Assembly: GCF_009709555.1 (NCBI RefSeq)
Contig: NZ_WJBG01000212.1
Coordinates: forward strand, 1 to 64,000
Source of the DNA: Streptomyces blattellae
GTDB taxonomy: Bacteria; Actinomycetota; Actinomycetes; Streptomycetales; Streptomycetaceae
DNA length: 64,000 bases
Direction: 5' to 3'
Shown: positions 37,746 through 45,874 of the stretch, in pieces
How positions within the stretch are numbered: the first letter of the stretch is position 1
Layout of the letters: every line of letters starts with the position of its first letter
The notes under the pieces: generated by a model
Database searches by the model: none
Told to the model about the DNA's origin: nothing
What the model saw: the letters and a program-made list of their open reading frames with translations, nothing else
Position numbers and translations under genes: made by a program

Positions 37746-37858
37746 AACGCCGCCAAAACCTCGTTTGCCCGATGTAAAGGCAGCTCTCGCTGCTTGGCCA
37801 GGACTCTCAGACGGCCTTCAGAAACGTCCGGACGGCCCTCAGAAACGCTGTTCAGGCG

Positions 37859-38881
37859 CTACCGGCAGCCACAGGACCGCCGTATCACCAACCGCGAGGG
37901 AAACACCTTCAGCCGCTCGCGATGCGAACCCACCACCCGCAGGCCGTCGTCCAGGACCAGGTCCACCGCGGCCCGTGCCATGGCCGAGCGGTCGGAGGCG
38001 ATCGTGGTCATGGGCGGGTCGGCGAGGGCCGCTTCCTTGATGTCGTCGAAGCCGATGACGCCGAGCTCGTCCGGCACGTCGATGCGCAGCTCGCGGGCTG
38101 CGCGCAGCAGGCCGATCGCCTGGTCGTCGGTGGAGCAGAAGATCGCGGGCGGGCGCTCGGGCCCGGAGAGGATGTCCAGGGCGACGCGGTAGGCGTCGTA
38201 GCGGTTGTACGGCGCCTCGAACAGCCGTCCCTCGGTGGGGATCCCGGCCTCGTCCATCGCGCGCCGCCAGCCCTCGACGTGGTCGGAGACGGGGTCGCCG
38301 ACCGCGGGGGTCTCGGCGGTGCCGCCCATACAGGCGACGTACTCGTAGCCGTGCTCCAGGAGGTGGTGTACGGCGAGCTGGGCGCCGCCCAGGTCGTCCG
38401 TGACGACGGCGACGTCGTCGATGGCCTCCGGCCGCTCGTGCAGCAGCACCACCCGGGCGTCCCAGGCGTCGATCTCGGCGGCGGCGAGGTCGTTCAGCTG
38501 ATGGCTGACCAGGATCAGCCCGGAGACCCGCATGCCGAGGAAGGCCCGCAGATAGTGGGTCTCCCGCTCGGCGATGTAGTCGGAGTTGCCGACGAGCACC
38601 ATCTTTCCGCGCTCGGAGGCGGCCTGTTCGACCGCGTGAGCCATCTCCCCGAAGAAGGGCTGGCGCGCGTCCGGCACGATCAGGCCTATGAGGTCCGTGC
38701 GCCGCGACGCCATGGCCTGGGCGACCCGGTCGGGCCGGTAGCCCAGCTCCTTGATCGCGGCGAGGACACGCTCGCGCGTGGCCGGGGCGACCGGCCGGGG
38801 TCCGTTGTTGATGACGTAGCTGACCACCGCGGTGGAAGTCCCCGCCAGCCGCGCCACGTCATCCCGAGTCACCTTGGCCAC
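37859..38881 (-). CDS. LacI-family transcriptional regulator
   Basis: This is a 340-residue regulator with a LacI HTH (TRDDVARLAGTSTAVVSYVI) and hinge, then a periplasmic-binding-like ligand domain (LIGLIVPDARQPFFGEMAHA, IFCSTDDQAIGLLRAARELR). The C-terminal Cys pair in RRSCGCR is unusual. The ligand is unknown; no sugar transporter is adjacent. It lies between the HtrA gene and glnR on the minus strand. Confidence 0.92.
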   Translation of the reverse strand: MAKVTRDDVARLAGTSTAVVSYVINNGPRPVAPATRERVLAAIKELGYRPDRVAQAMASRRTDLIGLIVPDARQPFFGEMAHAVEQAASERGKMVLVGNSDYIAERETHYLRAFLGMRVSGLILVSHQLNDLAAAEIDAWDARVVLLHERPEAIDDVAVVTDDLGGAQLAVHHLLEHGYEYVACMGGTAETPAVGDPVSDHVEGWRRAMDEAGIPTEGRLFEAPYNRYDAYRVALDILSGPERPPAIFCSTDDQAIGLLRAARELRIDVPDELGVIGFDDIKEAALADPPMTTIASDRSAMARAAVDLVLDDGLRVVGSHRERLKVFPSRLVIRRSCGCR

Positions 38882-38943
38882 GCGCGGAGTCTACGCGGAT
38901 GGACCCGCTGTGGGCAGGCGTAAAGACGCCCGGCTGTGCATCT

Positions 38944-38971
38944 CCTGTGGGCGGGCGGACCCGCCCACAGG
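38944..38971. terminator. glnR terminator
   Basis: CCTGTGGGCGGG and its complement make a 12-bp perfect stem with a CGGA loop, just after the glnR stop on the minus strand. Confidence 0.85.
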
Positions 38972-38975
38972 CCTG

Positions 38976-39764
38976 CTATGCCTCCGCCCGGACCTCGGTG
39001 GCGTCCAGGGCGGCCGTCTCGTCCGCATCCTCCGGCTTTGGCCGGCCGGCCTGGCCCGCCTTGGCCATCGCCTCGTCCGGGGAGCGGTCCGCCTTCTCCG
39101 GCGTAACGAATCGATAACCGACGTTCCGGACGGTGCCGATCAGCGACTCGTGCTCGGGGCCGAGCTTGGCGCGCAGCCGTCGTACGTGGACGTCGACCGT
39201 GCGGGTGCCGCCGAAGTAGTCGTAACCCCAGACCTCCTGCAGCAGCTGCGCGCGCGTGAAGACGCGGCCCGGGTGCTGCGCGAGGTACTTCAGGAGTTCG
39301 AACTCCTTGAAGGTGAGGTCGAGGACCCGGCCCTTGAGCTTGGCGGAGTACGTCGCCTCGTCCACCGACAGGTCGCCGTTGCGGATCTCCATCGGGGAGT
39401 CGTCGTTGACGATCTGCTGGCGGCCCATGGCGAGCCGCAGCCGCGCCTCCACCTCCGCCGGCCCCGCGGTGTCCAGCAGGACGTCGTCGATGCCCCAGTC
39501 GGCGGTGACGGCGGCGAGGCCGCCCTCGGTGACGACCAGGATGAGGGGGCAGCCGGGGCCGGTGGAGCGCAGCAGCTGGCAGAGGCTGCGCACCTGCGGA
39601 AGGTCACGGCGGCCGTCGATCAGGATGACGTCGGCACCGGGGGTGTCGACGAGAGCGGGGCCCTCGGCCGGGGCGACCCGCACGTTGTGCAGGAGCAGGC
39701 CGAGTGCGGGGAGCACCTCCGTCGACGGCTGAAGGGCATTGGTCAGGAGCAGCAGAGAACTCAT
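38976..39764 (-). CDS. glnR: GlnR, global nitrogen regulator
   Basis: This is a 262-residue orphan OmpR-like regulator with an atypical receiver (VILIDGRRDLPQVRSLCQLL). Its winged-helix domain (LTFKEFELLKYLAQHPGRVF, TVDVHVRRLRAKLGPEHESL) and sequence over the whole length match actinobacterial GlnR, which controls glnA, amtB and other nitrogen genes. There is no adjacent kinase, as expected. ATG 39764 follows GAGGAGGAACC. Confidence 0.94.
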   Translation of the reverse strand: MSSLLLLTNALQPSTEVLPALGLLLHNVRVAPAEGPALVDTPGADVILIDGRRDLPQVRSLCQLLRSTGPGCPLILVVTEGGLAAVTADWGIDDVLLDTAGPAEVEARLRLAMGRQQIVNDDSPMEIRNGDLSVDEATYSAKLKGRVLDLTFKEFELLKYLAQHPGRVFTRAQLLQEVWGYDYFGGTRTVDVHVRRLRAKLGPEHESLIGTVRNVGYRFVTPEKADRSPDEAMAKAGQAGRPKPEDADETAALDATEVRAEA

Positions 39765-39958
39765 ACGTCTGGTTCCTCCTCGGTCCCTGCGAGGACGCGT
39801 GCGGTACGTCACCTGCTCTGCGATCCCGGCGGCCCCGTACACCCGCGGTCACCTGGAGTTTCCCGCTTCGTATACAACGCTTCCGAAAGCACAAAAGGAC
39901 CCGGGGGCTACGCTGCCCGAGTCCTCTGTCCAGCAGAATAGCCCACATGAGGGCCGGC

Positions 39959-40858
39959 ATGGCAGGTCATGTGGCACGATCCTCCGTCCGTCCGGCATCC
40001 GAGACGGGCGCGGTGGGGTCTTTGCGTACGTTTCTGCGCACGTTCGACGGGGTGACGATCGACGCCGTATACGAACCCCATGACGCGGTATACGAAACCG
40101 ATCGCGCCGTATACGACGCCGGAGCGCCACCTTCCGGTGACGTGGCGTTCGTCGTCGCGCACGGTTTCACCGGCGATGTGGACAAGCCCCATGTGCGACG
40201 GGTGGCGCAGGCGTTCGCGCAGCACGGCGCGGTCGTCACCTTCTCCTTCAGAGGGCACGGCCGGTCCGGCGGCAGCTCCACCGTCGGCGACCGCGAAGTG
40301 CACGATCTGGCCGCCGCGGTCTCCTGGGCCCGCGCCCTCGGGCACCAGCGCGTGGTGACGGTCGGCTTCTCGATGGGCGGCTCGGTGGTGCTGCGGCATG
40401 CGGCGCTGTACGGCGCATCGGCAGCCGCGGCCGGGCCGGAGCACGAGGGGCGCACCGAGGCGGGAGCGGGTACGGACGCGGTGGTCTCGGTGAGCGCCCC
40501 CGCCCGCTGGTACTACCGGGGCACCCCCCGGATGCGGCGCGTGCACTGGCTGGTGACCCGCCGCGAGGGCCGCCTGGTGAGCCGCTACGGACTGCGGACG
40601 CGGATCCACCACCGCGGCTGGGACCCGGTCCCCCTCTCCCCGGTCGAGGCGGTCCCGCACATCGCGCCCACGCCGCTCCTCATCGTCCACGGCGACATCG
40701 ACGGCTACTTCCCCGTCGACCACCCCCACATGCTCGCCGCGGCCGCCGGCGACCACGGCGAACTCTGGCTGGAGCCCGGCATGGGCCACGCCGAGCACGC
40801 GGCGACGGACGGCCTGCTGGACCGGATCGGGGACTGGGCGGCGGCGAAGGCGGGCTGA
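39959..40858 (+). CDS. Alpha/beta hydrolase
   Basis: This is a 299-residue hydrolase with oxyanion HGFTGDVDKPHV, nucleophile elbow VGFSMGGSVVL and C-terminal acid/His segments HGDIDGYFPVDH and GMGHAEHA. An N-terminal stretch carries three AVY(E/D) repeats not expected in the family. ATG 39959 has a GAGG 6 nt upstream; ATG 39947 is an alternative. The substrate is unknown. It is divergent from glnR. Confidence 0.85.
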   Translation: MAGHVARSSVRPASETGAVGSLRTFLRTFDGVTIDAVYEPHDAVYETDRAVYDAGAPPSGDVAFVVAHGFTGDVDKPHVRRVAQAFAQHGAVVTFSFRGHGRSGGSSTVGDREVHDLAAAVSWARALGHQRVVTVGFSMGGSVVLRHAALYGASAAAAGPEHEGRTEAGAGTDAVVSVSAPARWYYRGTPRMRRVHWLVTRREGRLVSRYGLRTRIHHRGWDPVPLSPVEAVPHIAPTPLLIVHGDIDGYFPVDHPHMLAAAAGDHGELWLEPGMGHAEHAATDGLLDRIGDWAAAKAG

Positions 40859-40928
40859 GCCGCATACCGGCACAGCGGGCGAAGCGCATAGCCTGGCCCT
40901 GTTGACCGCCGATCGATTGAGGAACCGC

Positions 40929-41183
40929 ATGCCAAAGGTCATGGTGCGCTACTGGGCCGCCGCGAAGGCCGCGGCCGGGGTCGCCGAGGAGCCGTACGAC
41001 GCGGCCACCCTCGCCGAGGCGCTGGCTGCCGTGCGCGAGCGACACCCCGGTGAACTGGCGCGCGTCCTGCGGCGATGCTCGTTCCTCATCGACGGTGACC
41101 CCGTAGGCACCCGCGGACATGAGACGGTACGGCTGGCCGACGGCGGGACGGTCGAGGTGCTTCCGCCGTTCGCAGGAGGGTGA
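40929..41183 (+). CDS. MoaD/ThiS-family sulfur carrier protein
   Basis: This is an 84-residue ubiquitin-like protein ending in Gly-Gly (VLPPFAGG), the thiocarboxylate site. MoaD-like proteins donate sulfur in molybdopterin or thiamine synthesis. ATG follows TTGAGGAACCGC. Two bases separate it from the next gene. No molybdenum cofactor genes are nearby, so its partner is unclear. Confidence 0.85.
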   Translation: MPKVMVRYWAAAKAAAGVAEEPYDAATLAEALAAVRERHPGELARVLRRCSFLIDGDPVGTRGHETVRLADGGTVEVLPPFAGG

Positions 41184-41184
41184 G

Positions 41185-42429
41185 ATGACCAACCAGCCGC
41201 ACGAGGGTTCTTACGAGGGTTCCTACGACGGCCAGTACCCGCAGGGCCAGTACCCGCAGGGCCAGTACCCGCAGGGCCAGTACCCGCAGGGGTACGACCC
41301 GTACTGGCAGCAGGCGTACCAGGATCCGCACGCCGCCCAGCAGTACACGCAGCAGTGGCAGGGGCAGACGTGGGACACGCAGGTGCCCGCGGCGGCCTCG
41401 GCGGCTGATACGGCGTATCTGCCGCCGCAGGGACCGCCGCAGGGACAGCCGCAGGGGCGCCCCCAGGGACTGCCGCAGGGGCGCCCCCAGGGACAGCCGC
41501 AGGGACCGCCACAGGGGCACGAGTGGGCCGGAGCCGGTGAGCCGGTCCACGGCCCCGCCTACCCGGCGCCCGGCGTCGCCGGCCTTGCCCACCCGTCCGC
41601 TCCCGCCGAGCCGACTGCCCAAGGCGGTGGCGACGACCAGCCCGCCTACGGCCCCGCCACCCTCGTCGGGAACTCCCGTATGACCGACGCGCAGCGGGCC
41701 CGCCTGGAGGGGCGGTCGCCGATCATCGAGCCGGGGATGCAGCCGGCGGCGCTGACGGCGTTGCTGGGGCTGCTGCTGTCCGGCACGGCGGCCATCGGGT
41801 CGTACGCGCTGCTCGTACCGCTTGTGGTGCTGCAGGCGGTGACGGCGGCGGGCTGGTTCCGGCTGAACGGGATGTGGCCCGCACGGCAGGGCATCGCGCT
41901 GGCGTTCGCGGGGGCGCTGACCGCGGATGTCGCGCTGGTGGCGGCCGACCACGCACCGGCGGCGATCCTCGGCACGCTGGGTGTGTGGGTGCTGCTGGCC
42001 CTGGTCCTGCAACTGAGGTCGCACGCCGACCCGGACGAGCGGATGTACGGCCTGATGGCGACCGTCGCCTCGGCGGCGCTGTCGATCATCGCGGCCGGTT
42101 ACCTCGCGGCCGACACGGACGCCGCCACGGTCGGCGCCGCTGCGGTGGCCGTGGCGATCCTGGCCCGGGCCCTGCCGCTGCCCACCCCGGCGTCCGTGAT
42201 CGTCTCCCTCCTCGCCGCGGCCGGCGCGGGCATCGCGGTGGGCGGCATGACCGGCCTGGACGCGGACGGCGCGTTCCTCGGCGTGGGTGCGGGCGTCTGC
42301 GCCCTGATCGGCCACCGGGTCGCGAGCTACGACTATCCGTCCCGCTTCGTCCACTTCACGGCGGGGGTCGCGTTGCCGCTGGCGGCAGCGGCACCGGCGG
42401 TGTACCTGCTGGGCCGGGCGCTGAGCTGA
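41185..42429 (+). CDS. Repeat-tailed multi-pass membrane protein
   Basis: This is a 414-residue protein. Residues 1-130 are hydrophilic and repetitive: four GQYPQ-type pentapeptides, then many PQG tripeptides. Residues about 165-414 contain roughly eight hydrophobic helices (for example LLGLLLSGTAAIGSYALLVP and AAAPAVYLLGRAL). GGAGGGTGAG precedes ATG. It is common in Streptomyces, with no known role. The PQG/QYPQG stretch is likely extramembrane and variable in length. Confidence 0.8.
   Translation: MTNQPHEGSYEGSYDGQYPQGQYPQGQYPQGQYPQGYDPYWQQAYQDPHAAQQYTQQWQGQTWDTQVPAAASAADTAYLPPQGPPQGQPQGRPQGLPQGRPQGQPQGPPQGHEWAGAGEPVHGPAYPAPGVAGLAHPSAPAEPTAQGGGDDQPAYGPATLVGNSRMTDAQRARLEGRSPIIEPGMQPAALTALLGLLLSGTAAIGSYALLVPLVVLQAVTAAGWFRLNGMWPARQGIALAFAGALTADVALVAADHAPAAILGTLGVWVLLALVLQLRSHADPDERMYGLMATVASAALSIIAAGYLAADTDAATVGAAAVAVAILARALPLPTPASVIVSLLAAAGAGIAVGGMTGLDADGAFLGVGAGVCALIGHRVASYDYPSRFVHFTAGVALPLAAAAPAVYLLGRALS
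41231..41291 (+). repeat. 15-bp coding tandem repeat, four units
   Basis: GGCCAGTACCCGCAG is repeated four times in frame and encodes GQYPQ. A second array, based on CCGCAGGGA/GCC and encoding PQG with Q/R/L/P spacers, follows at about 41420-41515. Both are in the membrane protein gene. Confidence 0.9.
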
Positions 42430-42571
42430 CCGGCGACTGTCACAGCCGATCGACAATCCCCGGCCGGCCCCTTGCCCCGGGGTTACTCTCACGCAGGACG
42501 GCCACCCGGTCGTCAGTGACCGTCGTCGGCCGTCGTCGTCGATGACCGCCGAGGTGGGGGAAGACCGAAAC

Positions 42572-43312
42572 ATGCGCGCACTGCGGATAGTCCTGATCGT
42601 CGCCGTGATCGTCGGCGGCCTGTTCGTGGCCGCCGACCGCATCGCCGTGAACTTCGCCGAGGGCGAGGTCGCCGACAGGATGAAGAGCAGCGAGAACCTC
42701 GCGACCACCCCCGGCGTCTCCATCAAGGGCTTCCCGTTCCTCACCCAGGTCCTCGGCGGCGAACTGGACGACGTGGAGGTCGGCATCAAGGACTACGAGG
42801 CCACCACCGGCGACGGCGCCGAGAAGATCCGTATCGGCGATCTCCAGGCGAACATGAAGGGCGTCGAGTTCTCCGGCGACTACAGCTCCGCCACCGCGGC
42901 GAGCGCCACCGGCACCGGCACCATCTCCTACGCCGAGCTGCTGAAGACCGCCCAGTCGGAGCCCACCGAGATCGCCTCCGGCGTCACCGCGCACGTCGTC
43001 GGCCTCTCCGACGGCGGCAACGGCAAGATCAAGGTCTCGGTCGAGGCGACCGTACTCGGCACGAAGCTGCCCGAGCCGGTCGACGTCCTCGGCACCCTGA
43101 CGGTCGAGGGCGACAACACCGTGCGGGTGCACGCCGACGAACTCCCGTCCTTCGGCGGCGTCGAGATCACGGAGGACCAGGTCAGGGAGATCACCGACTT
43201 CGAGCAGCAGATCGACGACCTGCCCGGCGGCATCCAGCTGGACCGGGTCGAGCCCGCGCAGGACGGTGTGGAGATCGGCGTGAAGGGTTCGAACGTCCGG
43301 CTGGCCGGGTAG
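42572..43312 (+). CDS. LmeA-like protein (DUF2993)
   Basis: This is a 246-residue exported protein. An N-terminal hydrophobic helix (LRIVLIVAVIVGGLFVAADR) is followed by the DUF2993 lipid-binding-type fold (ISIKGFPFLTQVLGGELDDV-like segment, DVEVGIKDYEA, VRVHADELPSFGGVEI). Mycobacterial LmeA supports lipomannan maturation in the periplasm; by analogy this may handle envelope lipids. ATG 42542 is a less likely start. Confidence 0.85.
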   Translation: MRALRIVLIVAVIVGGLFVAADRIAVNFAEGEVADRMKSSENLATTPGVSIKGFPFLTQVLGGELDDVEVGIKDYEATTGDGAEKIRIGDLQANMKGVEFSGDYSSATAASATGTGTISYAELLKTAQSEPTEIASGVTAHVVGLSDGGNGKIKVSVEATVLGTKLPEPVDVLGTLTVEGDNTVRVHADELPSFGGVEITEDQVREITDFEQQIDDLPGGIQLDRVEPAQDGVEIGVKGSNVRLAG

Positions 43313-43321
43313 GACGTCAGC

Positions 43322-43360
43322 GGCCATCGGCGACGGCCATCATCGACGGCCATCGCCGGC
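43322..43360. repeat. 13-bp tandem repeat, three units
   Basis: GGCCATCGGCGAC, GGCCATCATCGAC and GGCCATCGCCGGC follow each other directly after the LmeA-like gene. There is no gene in this stretch up to the leader peptide at 43538. Confidence 0.75.
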
Positions 43361-43500
43361 GCCGTCCGAAGGGCGAGACGCGGACGTCCGTACCGCAGAT
43401 GTGACCACGGATACATCCGCCCGGAAACCCGGCCGCAGCCGCTCCGGCAGTCACTTCTTCCCGTATCCCGGACGATCGCGTCTCAAAATACGACACACCG

Positions 43501-43530
43501 GTGACATGCCCACCCGTCCGTCCCTAAGCT
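43501..43530 (+). promoter_or_regulatory. Promoter of the leader peptide and sulfurtransferase
   Basis: GTGACA (43501-43506) and TAAGCT (43525-43530) are spaced 18 bp apart. The leader ATG is 7 nt after the -10 box, so the transcript probably starts at or next to the ATG. Confidence 0.6.
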
Positions 43531-43537
43531 CAAGCCC

Positions 43538-43618
43538 ATGAAGCGTCAGGCGGACCTCACGAAGCGGCGGGCAGTAGACCTGTGCCGCGTCGCCGCCATG
43601 CTCTGTCGCACCTTCTGA
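43538..43618 (+). CDS. Cysteine-containing leader peptide (26 residues)
   Basis: ATG to TGA encodes MKRQADLTKRRAVDLCRVAA then MLCRTF. This closely resembles the actinobacterial leader peptides upstream of sulfur-assimilation genes, which sense cysteine through translation of their Cys codons. Here UGC/UGU occur at codons 16 and 23. About 125 nt separate it from the sulfurtransferase, enough for alternative RNA folds. Confidence 0.8.
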   Translation: MKRQADLTKRRAVDLCRVAAMLCRTF

Positions 43619-43743
43619 GCGGAAGCGTCTGCCTTCCGCATTCCCGCCGCCCTGCCCAGGGCATTCGTGCGCCGTCCGGACCCCGGACCGCGCGCCCCTC
43701 TCACTCGCACGCCCCGCCGCACCTGCCCCGGAGGAGAAAGAGC

Positions 43744-44583
43744 ATGAGCCGCAGCGACGTCCTGGTCGACGCCGACTGGGTCGAGGCCAACCTCGACAAC
43801 GCCGACATCGCCATCGTCGAGGTCGACGAGGACACGTCCGCGTACGAGAAGAACCACATCCGAGGCGCCATCCGGATCGACTGGACCAAGGACCTCCAGG
43901 ACCCGGTACGCCGTGACTTCATCGACCAGGAGGGCTTCGAGAAGCTCCTCTCGGCGAAGGGCATCGCCAACGACACGCTGGTGATCCTCTACGGCGGCAA
44001 CAACAACTGGTTTGCCTCGTACGCCTACTGGTACTTCAAGCTCTACGGCCACCAGAACGTCAAGCTGCTCGACGGCGGCCGCAAGAAGTGGGAGCTGGAC
44101 GCCCGCGAGCTGGTCGAGGAGGTGCCGGAGCGTCCGGCGACCGACTACAAGGCCAAGCCGCAGGACACCTCCATCCGCGCCTTCCGCGACGACGTCGTGG
44201 CGGCCATCGGCAGCCAGAACCTGGTCGACGTGCGCTCGCCCGACGAGTTCAGCGGCAAGCTGCTCGCCCCCGCGCACCTGCCGCAGGAGCAGTCGCAGCG
44301 TCCGGGCCACGTCCCGTCCGCCCGCAACATCCCGTGGTCGAAGAACGCCAACGACGACGGCACCTTCAAGTCGGACGACGAGCTCAAGGAGCTCTACGCC
44401 GAGGAGAACGTCGACCTGGCCAAGGACACCATCGCCTACTGCCGCATCGGTGAGCGCTCCGCACTGACCTGGTTCGTCCTGCACGAGCTGCTCGGCGTGC
44501 AGAACGTCAAGAACTACGACGGTTCCTGGACCGAGTACGGCTCCCTCGTCGGCGTGCCGATCGAGCTCGGCGCCAACAAGTAA
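43744..44583 (+). CDS. Sulfurtransferase (thiosulfate sulfurtransferase, CysA2/SseA type)
   Basis: This is a 279-residue protein with two rhodanese domains. The C-terminal domain carries active-site Cys233 in AYCRIGERSA. It transfers sulfane sulfur from thiosulfate or a similar donor. Strong GGAGGAGAAAG ribosome site. The leader peptide upstream and the DUF1416 gene downstream form the conserved actinobacterial arrangement. Confidence 0.93.
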   Translation: MSRSDVLVDADWVEANLDNADIAIVEVDEDTSAYEKNHIRGAIRIDWTKDLQDPVRRDFIDQEGFEKLLSAKGIANDTLVILYGGNNNWFASYAYWYFKLYGHQNVKLLDGGRKKWELDARELVEEVPERPATDYKAKPQDTSIRAFRDDVVAAIGSQNLVDVRSPDEFSGKLLAPAHLPQEQSQRPGHVPSARNIPWSKNANDDGTFKSDDELKELYAEENVDLAKDTIAYCRIGERSALTWFVLHELLGVQNVKNYDGSWTEYGSLVGVPIELGANK

Positions 44584-44616
44584 GCCCCGACCTTTCCAAC
44601 CCCTCAGGAGATTCAT

Positions 44617-44907
44617 ATGTGCGGAGCGAAGGCCGGTGGCCCCGACGCCTCGACGATCAAGCCCGGTGAGACCACGATCCAGGGCCAGGTGACGAAGGAC
44701 GGCGAGCCCATCGTCGGCTACGTCCGTCTGCTGGACTCGACCGGCGAGTTCACGGCGGAGGTGCCCACCTCCGCGACGGGCCAGTTCCGCTTCTACGCGG
44801 CCGAGGGCACCTGGACCGTCCGCGCCCTGGTCCCCGGCGGCGCCACCGCCGACCGCACCGTCGTCGCCCAGCAGGGCGGCCTGGCGGAGGTCGCGATCGC
44901 GGTCTGA
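44617..44907 (+). CDS. DUF1416 protein
   Basis: This is a 96-residue protein, MCGAKAGGPDASTIKPGETT at the N-terminus, then a transthyretin-like beta sandwich (VRLLDSTGEFTAEVPT, GQFRFYAAEGTWTVRALVPG). DUF1416 is found almost only next to this sulfurtransferase in actinobacteria. Cys2 may take part in sulfur transfer (inference). ATG follows CAGGAGATTCAT. Confidence 0.92.
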   Translation: MCGAKAGGPDASTIKPGETTIQGQVTKDGEPIVGYVRLLDSTGEFTAEVPTSATGQFRFYAAEGTWTVRALVPGGATADRTVVAQQGGLAEVAIAV

Positions 44908-44913
44908 CGACGA

Positions 44914-44965
44914 CGGAAGGGCCGTACCCCCACGGGCTGGACGCCCGGCGGGTACGGCCCTTCCG
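44914..44965. terminator. Terminator after the DUF1416 gene
   Basis: CGGAAGGGCCGTACCC pairs perfectly with GGGTACGGCCCTTCCG over 16 bp around a 20-nt loop. It closes the sulfurtransferase operon. Confidence 0.85.
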
Positions 44966-44990
44966 CCATGTCCGGGCCTACCCTGGACGT

Positions 44991-45251
44991 ATGTACGCAC
45001 GGCGACGGCGCATGTACTTCGCCATGATGGGGACCTGCGTCACGCTCTTCGTCCTGGCCTGGGGCGTCGTACGCCTCTGGTCGATTCCCGTGGCCGTGGG
45101 CATGTGCGTGGTGGCCATGGTCATCCCGCCGCTCGCCGCGATGGTCGCCAACCGCCGCGGCCCCGAGGACCGCTGGTGGGACGATCCCTCCGGTGACCCG
45201 AAGTCCGACGAGTGGTGGGACGAGCTGGACGGGAAGAGACGGCCGCGGTAG
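44991..45251 (+). CDS. DUF3099 membrane protein
   Basis: This is an 86-residue protein with two hydrophobic helices (YFAMMGTCVTLFVLAWGVV and IPVAVGMCVVAMVIPPLAAM) and a Trp/Asp-rich tail (DRWWDDPSGDPKSDEWWDEL), as in DUF3099. A TACCCT -10 box ends 6 nt before the ATG, so the mRNA is leaderless. Confidence 0.88.
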   Translation: MYARRRRMYFAMMGTCVTLFVLAWGVVRLWSIPVAVGMCVVAMVIPPLAAMVANRRGPEDRWWDDPSGDPKSDEWWDELDGKRRPR

Positions 45252-45301
45252 GGGGCGGTTGGCCGGCGCCGGGCGCTGCGGCGGGGGGAAGCCGGTGCGG
45301 G

Positions 45302-45664
45302 TCAGTACACGAGCGCCTGCGTCTCGTCCCCCAGCGCCTCCTGTACGAACACCTGCGCCCCCGCGATGCGTACGCCCTCGATGACGTCCTTCTCCGTGAT
45401 GTCCCGGCGGGCCGCGCACTGCGTGCACAGGGTGACGCGGCCGCCCGCGAGGAGGGCGTCGAGGAGGTCGGGGAGCGGGGCGGCGTGCGGGAGTTCGAAC
45501 TCGGCGGCGCGGCCCGGGAGCGCGAACCAGGCGGACTCCCCGGTCAGCCAGAGGGAGACGTCGACGCCGCTGGCGACGGCCACCGCCGCCACCGTGAACG
45601 CCTGTGAGCACCGCTCGGGGGCATCGGCCCCCGCCGTCACCTTGATCACGAGCTTCTTCGCCAT
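45302..45664 (-). CDS. DsrE-family protein
   Basis: This is a 120-residue protein with the DsrE/DsrF-like Rossmann fold (LVIKVTAGADAPERCSQAFT, GVDVSLWLTGESAWFALPG). It has a Cys pair in LCTQCAARRDI that could carry sulfur. Sulfur-relay function is inferred from family and from the nearby sulfurtransferase. Confidence 0.85.
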   Translation of the reverse strand: MAKKLVIKVTAGADAPERCSQAFTVAAVAVASGVDVSLWLTGESAWFALPGRAAEFELPHAAPLPDLLDALLAGGRVTLCTQCAARRDITEKDVIEGVRIAGAQVFVQEALGDETQALVY

Positions 45665-45750
45665 GGCCGGAATCGTAGTGCGCCGGGCACCCGCGTAAGC
45701 TTGGGCCCGGTCTTGTGCAACGCGTACTCTCGCTCACCAAGGAGCATTCC

Positions 45751-45849
45751 GTGGAGATCTTCTTCGAAGTCCTGCTGGTCCTTGTCTGCGTCGGCGTCCT
45801 CGCCTTCGCCGGGCTGACCGTGAAGAAGCTGTACCAGGGCCAGCGCTGA
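45751..45849 (+). CDS. 32-residue single-pass membrane micro-protein
   Basis: A GTG start after CAAGGAGCATTCC opens a frame encoding VEIFFEVLLVLVCVGVLAFA then GLTVKKLYQGQR. It is one hydrophobic helix with a basic end. Spacing to the next gene is 25 bp, and third positions are nearly all G/C. I consider it a real Streptomyces micro-protein of unknown function, possibly a membrane-binding peptide. Confidence 0.75.
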   Translation: MEIFFEVLLVLVCVGVLAFAGLTVKKLYQGQR

Positions 45850-45874
45850 CCCCCACCAAGGAATTCCTCCGCTC

